NCBI RefSeq assembly: GCF_964204865.1
Contig: NC_135253.1
Span: forward strand, 22,790,001 to 22,854,000
Direction: 5' to 3'
Origin: Styela clava
Lineage: Eukaryota; Chordata; Ascidiacea; Stolidobranchia; Styelidae
DNA length: 64,000 bases
The position numbers and the translations under genes are program-made. Positions 49,438 to 61,189 of this stretch are shown here, piece by piece (position 1 is the stretch's first letter; each line of letters starts with the position of its first letter). Under the pieces are notes generated by a model. That model did no database searches and had not been told where the DNA came from. It worked only from the letters and a program-made list of their open reading frames with translations.

Positions 49438-50405
49438 ATCATACTGCATTAGAATTAATACAAGGAGTTATATGAAAAAAATGATTAAAAAGTCTCTCCT
49501 ACTGATTACTTATGACAGGCTACAAAATTTAGGTAAGGATATATTTGATTTCAAAATATATCAATAATAAAGTACTCATCAACATCGAACGGTAGCGCAG
49601 CAAGGGGATTCGGGATCGAACATAACAGAAGCAGTCGCGTTGGAATTTCCGAGCCGTCGACTGTGTAATGTAGAAACGATAACCTGGTTGCACCCCTGAT
49701 TTAAACAAAATTAGACTAATAGAAAGTGATTATAGCTCTAATGATAACAATACAAAGTATTTGAATGTGTGAGATCTTTATATCCGAATATTTTGGCGTT
49801 TCACAATAATTTTGCTATTTTCTGAAATGAAAAACAGCGAAGGCGTGCGTGACAATTTTATAGTGTAAATTAGGATTTTATTTATGAGACAAAGTAAACT
49901 CTATAAAAAACAGTAAATTTTAATATATGAATCCTTACAAAAATCCGAAAAATTCAAAATTCCGTATTTCATTTAAAAATCTACGGCAATATTGCTACAA
50001 AGGCATATATACGAATAATACATAAATAATAGTAGAATCCGGATGGAGCAGTGAATTGGAAAATTTAAATTTTTCATCATGATTATACTATATAACGATA
50101 GATACATGATTCCGATATTGGATAAGTGTTACGTGATTAGAATCGAAATCTAAACTGGTGAATTCAAATTCTTGCATAAAGTTGATGTTTTTCATCGCTT
50201 ATAAATGGACGAAAATAAATACACTTTCATAGTTAAAGGAACTGAAACCTCAGAATGACGTGGAGATTTTAGTAATTGAAATGCCATTGTGTAACGACTG
50301 TGTCGTCTGTGTCACCCAATTCGTATTTCGAGAGCGTCATCTGTTTTAATTGCTAACCTGTAAACAATCAATAAAGTAATTTCGCCCGCCCATCTACATC
50401 GCGAC

Positions 50406-50476
50406 GCATTGGTGGTTCAGTGGTAGAATTCTCGCCTGCCACGCGGGAGGCCCGGGTTCGATTCCCGGCCAATGCA
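50406..50476 (+). tRNA. tRNA-Gly (GCC), consensus
   Basis: Consensus at every base; the first intact gene after a run of five damaged loci. Confidence 0.95.
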
Positions 50477-51677
50477 ATCCTTCTCTTTTAAAGAATTGAA
50501 TATCGAATAACCCTAATAGAAAACCCCCAGATACTCAGCATCCTACAGCTCTAATTATAGCCATACGTATTAATAGCAAAAGTCCCATACTTCCGTGCAT
50601 GGCCTGGTTCGAAGTAAACATACTTTCATCTGTTAATTGATTATTGAAAATTCTCATATCATCAAAAGCATTTTATTCGACTCTTGGATGAAAATTCATA
50701 CAATTAATATCATAGTGCACTCGAATTAATACAAGGAGGAAATATATGAAAAAAATATTGAAAACTCACTCGTACTGATTACTCATGTCAGGCTACAAAA
50801 TTTAAGTAAGGATATATTCGATTTTAAAATATATCAATAATAAAGTACGCATCAACATCAAACGGTAGCGCAGCAAGGGGGATTCGGGTCCGAACGTAAC
50901 AGAAAGCAGTCGCTTTGGAGTTTCCGGGCCGCCGACTGTGTAATGTAGAAACGATAAACTGGCTGCATCCCTGATTTAAACAAAATTAGACCAATAGAAA
51001 GTGATTATAACTCTAATGATAACAATACGAAGTATTTGAATGTGTGAGATTTTTTTATCCGAATGGTTTGGCGTTTCACAATAATTTTGCTATTTGTCTG
51101 AAATGACGAAAAGCGAGGGCGTGACAATCTTATAGTGTAAATTAGGATTTCACTCCTGAAACAAAGTAAACTCTATAAAAACAGTAACTTTTAATATATG
51201 AATCCTTACAAAAATCCGAAAATTTTAAAATTCCGTATTTCATTTAAAAATCTACGGCAATATTGCTACAAAGGCATATATATATTCGAACATAACATAC
51301 ATAATAGTAGAATTCGGATGGAGCAGTAGATTGGAAAATTAAACTTTTTCATCATGATTATACTATATAACGATAGATACAAGATACCGATATTGGATAA
51401 GTATCACGTGATTAGAATCGAAATCGAAACTGGTGGATTCAAATTCTTGCATAAAGTTGATGTTTGTCATCGCATTTAAATGGACGGAAATGTATCCACT
51501 TTCCCGTTGAAGAACTGGAACTTCAGAATAACGTGAAGATTTTGGTAATTAAAGTGTCATTATGTAACGACTGTATCGTCAGTGTCGCCCAATTCGTATT
51601 TCGAGAGCGTCATATGTTTCAATTGCAACGTGTAAACAATCGATGAAGTAATTCCGCCAGCTCGTCCAAGTCGCGGC

Positions 51678-51748
51678 GCATTGGTGGTTCAGTGGTAGAA
51701 TTCTCGCCTGCCACGCGGGAGGCCCGGGTTCGATTCCCGGCCAATGCA
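51678..51748 (+). tRNA. tRNA-Gly (GCC), consensus
   Basis: Consensus at every base. Confidence 0.95.
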
Positions 51749-52946
51749 AATGCTCTTTTAAAGGATTGAATATCGAATAACCCTAATAGGAAACCCCCAG
51801 ATACTCAGCATCCTACAACTCTAATTATAGCCATACGTATTGATAGCAAGAGCCCATACTTCCCTGCACGGCCTGGTTCGAAGTAAACATACTTTCGTTT
51901 GTTAATTGATCATTAAAAATTTTCATATGATGAAAAGCATTTTATTCGACTCTTGGACGAAAAATTATACAATTAATATCATATTGCACTCGAATTAATA
52001 CATGGAGGAATTATATAAAAAAAAATATTTGAAAAGTCACTCGTACTGATTACTCATGCCAGGCTACAAAATTTAAGTAAGGATATATTCGATTTTAAAA
52101 TATATCAATAATAAAGTACGCATCAACATCAAACGGTAGCGCAGCAAGAGGGATTCGGGACCGAACGTAACAGAAAGCAGTCGCGTTGGAATTTCCGGGC
52201 CGCCGACTGTGTAATGTAGAAACGATAAACTGGCTGCATCCCTGATTTAAACAAAATTAGACTAATAGAAAGTGATTATAGCTTTAATGATAACAATACG
52301 AAGTATTTGAATGTGTGAGACTTTTATATCCGAATGGTTTGGCGTTTCACAATAATTTTGCTATTTGTCTGAAATGACGAAAAGCGAGGGCGTGACAATC
52401 TTATAGTGTAAATTAGGATTTCACTCCTGAAACTAAGTAAACTCTACAAAAACAGTAACTTTTAATATATGAATCTTTACAAAAATCCGAAAAATTTGAA
52501 ATCCCGAATTTTATTTAGAAAACTCCGGCTGTATTGCTACAAAAGCATATATTCGAACATAACATACATAATAGTAGAATCCGGATAGAGAAGTAGATTG
52601 GAAAATTTAAATTTTCCATCATGATTATACTATATAACGATAGATACATGATTCCGATATTGGATAAGTATCACGTGATTAGAATCGAAATCGAAACTGG
52701 TGAATTCAAATTCTTGCATAAAGTTGATGTTTTTCATCGCTTATAAATGGACGAAAATAAATACACTTTCACAGTTAAAGGAACTGAAACCTCAGAATGA
52801 CGTGGAGATTTTATTATTGAAATGCCGTTGTGTAACGACTGTGTCGTCTGTGTCACCCAATTCGTATTTCGAGAGCGTCATCTGTTTTAATTGCTAACGT
52901 GTAAACAATCAATAAAGTAATTTCGCCCGCCCATATACATCGCGAC

Positions 52947-53017
52947 GCATTGGTGGTTCAGTGGTAGAATTCTCGCCTGCCACGCGGGAGGCCCGGGTTC
53001 GATTCCCGGCCAATGCA
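52947..53017 (+). tRNA. tRNA-Gly (GCC), consensus
   Basis: Consensus at every base. Confidence 0.95.
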
Positions 53018-54143
53018 ATCCTTCTCTTCTAAAGAATTGAATATCGAATAACCCTAATAGGAAACCCCCAGATACTCAGCATCCTACAGCTCTAATTATA
53101 GCCATACGTATTAATAGCAAGAGTCCTATACTTCCCTGCACGGCCTGGTTCGAAGTAAACATACTTTCGTTTGTTAATTTATCATTAAAAATTTTCATAT
53201 GATGAAAAGCATTTTATTCGACTCTTGGATGAAAAATTATACAATTAATATCATATTGCACTCGAATTAATACATGGAGGAATTATATAAAAAAAAATAT
53301 TTGAAAAGTCACTCGTACTGATTACTCATGCCAGGCTACAAAATTCAAGTAAGGATATATTCGATTTTAAAATATATCAATAATAAAGTACGCATCAACG
53401 TCAAACGGTAGCGCAGCAAGAGGGATTCGGGACCGAACGTAACAGAGAGCAGTCGCGTTGGAATTTCCGAGCCGCCAACTGTGTAATGTAGAAACGATAA
53501 ACTGGCTGCATCCCTGATTTAAACAAAATAAGACTAATAGAAAGTGATTATAGCTCTAATGATAACAATACATAGTATTTGAATGTGTGAGATTTTTATA
53601 TCCGAATGGTTTTGCGTTTCACAATGATTTTGCTATTTTCTGAAATGACAAACAGCGAAGGCGTGACAATCTTATAGTGTAAAGTAGGATTTTATTTATG
53701 AGACAAAGTGAACTCTATAAAAAACAGTAAATTTTAATATATGAATCCTTACAAAAATCCAAAAAATTTAAAATCCCGAATTTTATTTAGAAAACTCCAG
53801 CAATATTGCTACAAAGGCATATATTCGAACATAACATACATAATATTATAATCCGGATGGAGCAGTAGATCACGTGATTGAAATCGAAATCGAAACTGAA
53901 GGATTCAAATTCTTGCATGAAGTTGATGTTTGTCATCGCACTTAAATGGAAGTAAATAAATGCACTTTCCCGTTGAAGAACTGAATCCTCAGAATGACGT
54001 GAAGATTTTAGTAATCAAAGTGCCACTATGTGACGACTGTGTCGTCTGTGTCGCCCAATTCTTATTTCGAGAGCGTCATCTGTTTAATTGCTAATGTGTA
54101 AACAATCAATAAAGTAATTTCGCCCGCCCATGTATATGGCGGC

Positions 54144-54214
54144 GCATTGGTGGTTCAGTGGTAGAATTCTCGCCTGCCACGCGGGAGGCCCGGGTTCGAT
54201 TCCCGGCCAATGCA
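54144..54214 (+). tRNA. tRNA-Gly (GCC), consensus
   Basis: Consensus at every base. Confidence 0.95.
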
Positions 54215-55413
54215 ATCTTTCTCTTTTAAAGAATTGAATATCGAATAACCCTAATAGGAAACCCCCAGATACTCAGTATCCTACACCTCTAATTATAGCC
54301 ATACGTATTAATAGCAAGAGTCCCATACTTCCGTGCATGGCCTGGTTCGAAGTAAACATTCGTTCATCTGTTAATTGATTATTGAAAATTCTCATATCAT
54401 TAAAAGCATTTTATTCGACTCTTGGATGAAAAATCATACAATTAATATCATATTGCACTCGAATTAATACAAGGAGGAAATATATGAAAAAAATATTGAA
54501 AACTCACTCGTACTGATTACTCATGCCAGGCTACAAAATTTAAGTAAGGATATATTCGATTTTAAAATATATCAATAATAAAGTACGCATCAACATCAAA
54601 CGGTAGTGCAGCAAGAGGGATTCGGGACCGAACGTAACAGAAAGCAGTCGCGTAGGAATTTCCGGGCCGCCGACTGTGTAATGTAGAAACGATAAACTGG
54701 CTGCATCCCTGATTTAAACAAAATTAGACTAATAGGAAGTGATTATAACTCTAATGATAACAATACGAAGTATTTGAATGTGTGAGATTTTTATATCCGA
54801 ATGGTTTGGCGTTTCACAATAATTTTGCTATTTGTCTGAAATGACGAAAAGCGAGGGCGTGACAATCTTATAGTGTAAATTAGGATTTCACTCCTGAAAC
54901 AAAGTAAACTCTACAAAAACAGTAACTTTTAATTAGGAATCCTTACAAAAATCCGAAAAATTTAAAATCCCGAATTTTATTTAGAAAACTCCGGCTGTAT
55001 TGCTACAAAAGCATATATTCGAACATAACATACATAATAGTAGAATCCGGATGGAGCAGTAGAATGGAAAATTTAAATTTTTCATCATGATTATACTATA
55101 TAACGATATATACATGATTCCGATATTGGATAAGTATCACGTGATTAGAATCGAAATCGAAACTGGTGAATTCAAATTCTTGCATAAAGTTGATGTTTTT
55201 CATCGGTTATAAATAAACGAGAATAAATACACTTTCACAGTTAAAGGAACTGAAACCTCAGAATGACGTGGAGATTTTAGTAATTTAAATGCCATTGTGT
55301 AACGACTGTGTCGTCTGTGTCACCCAATTCGTATTTCGAGAGCGTCATCTGTTTTAATTGCTAACATGTAAACAATCAATAAAGTAATTTCGCCCGCCCA
55401 TCCACAACGCGAC

Positions 55414-55484
55414 GCATTGGTGGTTCAGTGGTAGAATTCTCGCCTGCCACGCGGGAGGCCCGGGTTCGATTCCCGGCCAATGCA
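55414..55484 (+). tRNA. tRNA-Gly (GCC), consensus
   Basis: Consensus at every base. Confidence 0.95.
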
Positions 55485-56587
55485 ATCCTTCTCTTTTAAA
55501 GAATTGAATATCGAATAACCCTAATAGGAAACCCCCAGAAACTCAGCATCCTACAGCTCTAATTATAGCCATACGTATTAATAGCAAGAGTCCCATACAT
55601 CCATGCACGGCCTGGTTCGAAGTAAACATACTTTCGTTTGTTAATTGATCATTAAAAATTTTCATATGATGAAAAGCATTTTATTCGACTCTTGTATGAA
55701 AAATCATACAATTAATATCATATTGCACTCGAATTAATACAAGGAGGAATTATACGAAAAAAATATTGAAAAGTCACTCCTACTTATTACTCATGCCAGG
55801 CTACAAAATTTAAGTAAGGATATGAAATATATCAATAATAAAGTACGCATCAACATCAAACGGTAGCGCAGCAAGAGGGATTCGGGACCGAACGTAACAG
55901 AAAGCAGTCGCGTTGGAGTTTCCGAGCCGCCGACTGTGTAATGTAGAAACGATAACCTGGCTGCATCCCTGATTTAAACAAAATTAGACTAATAGAAAGT
56001 GATTATAGCTCTAATGATAACAATACAAAGTATTTGAATGTGTGAGATTTTTATATCCGAATAGTTTGGCCTTTCACAATAATTTTGCTATTTTTTGAAA
56101 TGACAAACAGCAAAGGCGTGACAATCTTATAGTGTAAATTAGGATTTTATTTATGAGACAAAGTGAACTCTATAAAAAACAGTAAATTTTAATATATGAA
56201 TCCTTACAAAAATCCGAAAATATTGAAATTTCGAATTTCATTTATTATCTCCGGCAATATTGCTACAAAGGCATATATTCGAACATAACATACATAATAT
56301 TAGAATCCGGCTGGAGCAGTAGATCACGTGATTGGAATCGAAATCGAAACTGATGGATTCAAATTCTTGATTGAAGTTGATGTTTTCATCGCACTTAAAT
56401 GGACGGAAATAAATGCACTTTCCCGTTGAAGAACTGAAACCTCAGAATGACGTGGAGATTTTAGTAATTAAAGTGCCACTATGTGACGACTGTGTCGCTC
56501 AATTCGTATTTCGAGAGCGTCATCTGTTTAATTGCTAACGTGTAAACAATCAATAAGGTAATTTCGCCCGCCAATCTAAATCGCGGT

Positions 56588-56658
56588 GCATTGGTGGTTC
56601 AGTGGTAGAATTCTCGCCTGCCACGCGGAAGGCCCGGGTTCGATTCCCGGCCAATGCA
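56588..56658 (+). tRNA. tRNA-Gly (GCC)
   Basis: One change, breaking the first anticodon-stem pair (27:43). Confidence 0.78.
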
Positions 56659-57671
56659 ATCCTTCTCTTTTAAAGAATTGAATATCGAATAACTCTAATA
56701 GAAAACCCCCAAATACTCAGCATCCTACACTTAAAAGCATTTTATTCGACTATTGGATGAAAAATCATACAAGTAATATCATATTGCACTCGAATTAATA
56801 CAAGGAGGAAATATATGAAATAACTATAGAAAACTCTCTCGTACTGATTACTCATGCCAGACTACAAAATTTAGGTAAGGATATATTCGATTTTGAAATA
56901 TATCAATAATAAAGTACGCATCAACATCAGACGGTAGCGCAGCAAGAGGGATTCGGGACCGAACGTAACAGAGAGCAGTCACGTTGGAATTTCCGAGCCG
57001 CCAACTGTGTAATGTAGAAACGATAAACTGGCTGCATCCCTGATTTAAACAAAATAAGACTAATAGAAAGTGATTATAGCTCTAATGATAACAATACATA
57101 GTATTTGAATGTGTGAGATTTTTACATCCGAATGGTTTTGCGTTTCACAATGATTTTGCTATTTTCTGAAATGACAAACAGCGAAGGCGTGACAATCCTA
57201 TAGTGTAAATTAGGATTTTATTTATGAAACAAAGTAAACTCTACAAAAACAGTAACTTTTAATATATGAATCCTTACAAAAATCCAAAAAATTTAAAATC
57301 CCGAATTTTATTTAGAAAACTCCAGCAATATTGCTACAAAGGCATATATATTCGAACATAACATACATAATATTATAATCCGGATGGAGCAGTAGATCAC
57401 GTGATTGGAATCGAAATCGAAACTGAAGGATTCAAATTCTTGCATGAAGTTGATGTTTGTCATCGCACTTAAATGGAAGTAAATAAATGCACTTTCCCGT
57501 TGAAGAACCGAAACCTCAGAATGACGTGAAGATTTTAGTAATTAAAGTGCCACTATGTGACGACTGTGTCGTCTGTGTCGCCCAATTCTTATTTCGAGAG
57601 CGTCATCTGTTTTAATTGCTAACGTGTAAACAATCAATAAAGTAATTTCGCCAGCCCATCTACATCGCGAC

Positions 57672-57742
57672 GCATTGGTGGTTCAGTGGTAGAATTCTCG
57701 CCTGCCACGCGGGAGGCCCGGTTTCGATTCCCGGCCAATGCA
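57672..57742 (+). tRNA. tRNA-Gly (GCC)
   Basis: One change, G53 to U, as at 36206 and 47175. Confidence 0.72.
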
Positions 57743-58930
57743 ATCGTTCTCTTTTAAAGAATTGAATATCGAATAACCCTAATAGGAAACCCCCAAAAAC
57801 TCAGCATCCTACAGCTCTAATTATAGCCATACATATTAATAGCAAGAGTCCCATACTTCCGTGCATGGCCTGGTTCGAAGTAAACATACTTTCATCTGTT
57901 AATTGATTATTGAAAATTCTCATATAATGAAAAGCATTTTATTCGAATCTTGGATGAAAAATCATACAATTAATATCATATTGCACTCGAATTAATACAA
58001 GGAGGAATTATATGAAAAAAATATTGAAAACTCACTCCCACTTATTACTCATGCCAGGCTACAAAATTTAAGTAAGGATATAAAATATATCAATAATAAA
58101 GTACGCATCAACATCAAACGGTAGCGCAGCAAGAGGGATTCGGGACCGAACGTAACAGAAAGCAGTTGCGTTGGAGTTTCCGAGCCGCCGACTGTGTAAT
58201 GTAGAAACGATAACCTGGCTGCACCCCTGATTTAAACAAAATTAGACTAATAGAAAGTGATTATAGGTCAACGATAACAATACAAAGTATTGGAATGTGT
58301 GAGATTTTTATATCCGAATGGTTTGGCGTTTCACAATGATTTTGCTATTTTCTGAATGACAAACAGCGAAGGCGTGCGTGACAATCTCATAGTGTAAATT
58401 AGGATTTTACTTATGAGACAAAGTAAACTCTATAAAAACAGTAACTTTTAATATATGAATCCTACAATACAAAAACCCAAAAAATTTAAAATTCCGAATT
58501 TCATTTAAAAATCTCCGGCAATATTGCTCAAAGGCATATGTTCGAACCTAACATACATGATAGTAGAATCCGGATGAAGCAGCATATTAGAAAATTTAAC
58601 TTTTTTCATCATGATTATACGATATAACGTTAGATACAAGATACCGATATTAGATAAGTATCACGTGATTGGAATCGAAATCGGAACTAGTGGAATCAAA
58701 TTCTTGCATAAAGTTGATGTTTTTCATCGCATTTAAATGGACGAAAGTAAATACACTTTCCCGTTGAAGAACTGAAACCTCAGAATGACGAAGATTTTAG
58801 TAATAAAAATGACATTATGGAGCGAATGTGTCGCCCAATTCGTATTTCGAGAGCGTCATCTGTTTTTAATTATTAATTTTGAACGGTAAACAATCAACAA
58901 ACTAATTTGGAACGCCTCTATACGACGCGC

Positions 58931-59001
58931 GCATTGGTGGTTCAGTGGTAGAATTCTCGCCTGCCACGCGGGAGGCCCGGGTTCGATTCCCGGCCAATGC
59001 A
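58931..59001 (+). tRNA. tRNA-Gly (GCC), consensus
   Basis: Consensus at every base. Last gene of the array. Confidence 0.95.
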
Positions 59002-59085
59002 ATATTATTTTTTTCTGTATGGCAAAATTAATGAGTTCCATTACTAAACCCAACATCTTATCTCTAATTCTATCGATACCTCAAA

Positions 59086-59176
59086 GTCCTGTGCGTGGCC
59101 CAGTTCGGAGTAAGCCCGCGTTTCCTTATACTACAAGGAAACGCGGGCTTACTCCGAACTGGGCCACGCACAGGAC
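59086..59176. repeat. 42-bp perfect inverted repeat
   Basis: Arms 59086-59127 and 59135-59176 are exact complements around a 7-nt loop. The left arm is normal second-type Gly-unit sequence; the right arm is its inverted copy, next to a hAT-like insertion. Confidence 0.95.
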
Positions 59177-59192
59177 GCACAAAATTACGCAC

Positions 59193-59937
59193 CAGTGATT
59201 CCCATACTAGGGTCCGCGAAGCACTTTCGTAAGGTCCGCGGAATAAATCTGTTTTATGCCTCATAGTAAGATAATGCAAAAATTAAGTGCTTAAATCACT
59301 TTTTGTTTCGATCACGTTGTCCCATTGTGATGTCACAAAGCTGCGGATCTATGGCATCACAGAGAAAGTTAAATTGCTGTCATTCTAAGTTAACTAACTG
59401 CCGAGGTGTATCTGACGCTGCCTTTTGCACGTCTGTTAGTGGAGTTACAGTAGGTAGTTTACAATGCTTCTAAATGCTGTTTTACGCTTTTGTAGTGAAC
59501 GGTAGATAGCGTTAACCAACTTTAGTTTTTCGCGCCACCCTTCACCGTGAAATGTCATTTTAAACTTTTTTAAATTCATGTTGACAGCAAGTGCATTTTC
59601 ATTTCGGTGAATAATAAACTACTGACTGACGTTAAGTAGAGCGTAGTCAGAGAGGCACTACGTTTAGTTTTTAGCTGTCAAATTTAGCCTTTGACACACG
59701 GTAACGGTATGCATATATTTTTACGTTTTTAGCTCTGTAATATTAATTTCAAAATGTCTTTTAAAATTGTGATGTTAGTTTATTGTGATAAACACAGGTG
59801 AAGAGAAGGTTTTTCACTATACCGTACAGCGCATTTATTTTTTGTTGTGATCTTTTAATGTTTTATTTAAGCGCATAGGGCCGCGAATCATTAAAAAAAT
59901 TAAAAGCGGTTCGTCATAGCATTTTTTTGAACCACTG
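59193..59937. mobile_element. hAT-like non-autonomous element
   Basis: Starts CAGTGATTCCC and ends GAACCACTG, with GGTCCGCG motifs inside, and interrupts a second-type Gly-unit spacer that resumes at about 59940. No transposase frame. No clean 8-bp target duplication was found, perhaps because the left flank was rearranged by the inverted repeat. Confidence 0.5.
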
Positions 59938-60595
59938 CCTCATACTCTTCTTATACCAATACTCAATTCATGTAAAAGCAATTTAATTGAAGTATTGAAT
60001 GAAAAATTATATAATTAATATCATATTGCACATGAATTGAACACTTGGAAATTATATGGAAAAAAACGATTGCAAAGCCACCAGAGAAAAGAATGATATA
60101 TAACCACCAATAACGACTTATTAGAGTAATGTTTTGAGGTGTTCTCTTTAACAAATAACCCCTTGTTGCAGAAAAAATGGTTTGGAAGTTTGATCCACAG
60201 CATAAAAATGTTTAATATATGAATAATTTGTTATTTTCCATCAATTTTGAATAAAAAACAACAAACTTATAACAACAATCAAACTCTACAAAAAAAAACT
60301 TTATACTGCACCACAAAATAATGGTATTTTCGATTTTGTGAATTCTTACTTATTTTTCGCTAAGCACTATTTTCGAATTTTGTTTTACGTTTTTTAGACA
60401 TCACTAGTAATATTCCTATTGGTAACAAAAATTAAAACATGATGGTAACAGTGATTTAATGAGGCAGTTTGATAAATTATGAAGTTACGGATGGAGGTGT
60501 GAATGGAGGTAACTCTCTGATCATGACATACTCTCTGGCACTTCTGTTGGCAATTTTTGTCCTCTGACTCCTGCCAATACATTGTCCACAGCAAG
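59938..60595. repeat. Second-type Gly-unit spacer, copy 3 (right part)
   Basis: Continues the spacer broken at 59128, ending near CATTGTCCACAG, where array similarity stops. No gene seen. Confidence 0.65.
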
Positions 60596-60745
60596 TTGAA
60601 TCATTTTCCTCCTAAAAATAAATTGAAAAATCTGAGCATCATTACTATAATATACCCATATACAGCTAAAGACTAGTGAAAAAAAATTAAACACTTAACG
60701 AAAGATATAAATTCTCCAAAAAGAGCTAGTAAGAAGATAACTATA
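60596..60745. other. Unique AT-rich flank
   Basis: Nothing recognised. Confidence 0.5.
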
Positions 60746-61189
60746 TACCGTACATGCTCGTTTTACCGCCCGATCTTGATTAAGGGCCTGTTTGAATAGC
60801 CGCCCGCGTGAACAGAACACAAAAATAAATAAGTGCCGGTGCTTGAATACCCGCCTGATGTAAAAGCTGATTTTTCGGTGGTAAAGAACAATAGGAAATA
60901 AGAAGCGCTTTTGTCACAACGCTGTTGACTTTTAAGCGCTGGTAGATGACACTCACGCCTTAGGCATCCAATTGCATGACAGATAGCATTGATTATGTAA
61001 CACCGTGGTTTTCAAACTGGGCGTCGCGACGTCCAAGTGCGTCATTTCAATATTGATAGGACGTCGCAATTTTACTTTAAAAATAACAAGCCTCCATGCT
61101 TAAATAAGGGCTGGTTTGAATAAGGGCCCGGCTAGTGAGTTTGGTTAAAACAAATATGGGCCCGGGCGACAAAATGAGTAAATACGGTA
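60746..61189. mobile_element. MITE-like DNA element with TACCGTA inverted ends
   Basis: The left end, TACCGTACATGCTCGTTTT, is matched as an imperfect inverted repeat by the right end (about 28 bp, ending AATACGGTA). Internal AAGGGCC/GAATA motifs recur in both halves. A nested hAT-like end (GTGGTTTTCAAACTGGGCG) is at 61004-61022. No coding frame. Confidence 0.55.

Larger units (their letters stand above)
31420..60595 (+). repeat. tRNA-Gly(GCC) tandem array with AT-rich units
   Basis: All recognisable tRNA-Gly loci lie on the plus strand. Start-to-start distances are mostly 1.08-1.27 kb, with longer gaps where elements have inserted. Shared parts of a unit, in order after the gene: a T4 run in a CTTTTAAAG context, a CATACGTATTAATAGC block, a block ending near AATACAAGGAGGAA, a GC-richer block starting ACGGTAG, an AT-rich stretch, a CACGTGATT motif, and the proximal 5' flank CAATCAATAAAGTAATTT. 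No protein gene is visible in the spacers. The right end is near 60595. Confidence 0.88.

Noticed and set aside
59070-59279. Minus-strand 69-aa frame
   Set aside because: Spans the palindrome and element end; not protein-like.
59193-59937. 8-bp target-site duplication around the hAT-like element
   Set aside because: The flanks TTACGCAC and CCTCATAC do not match well enough.
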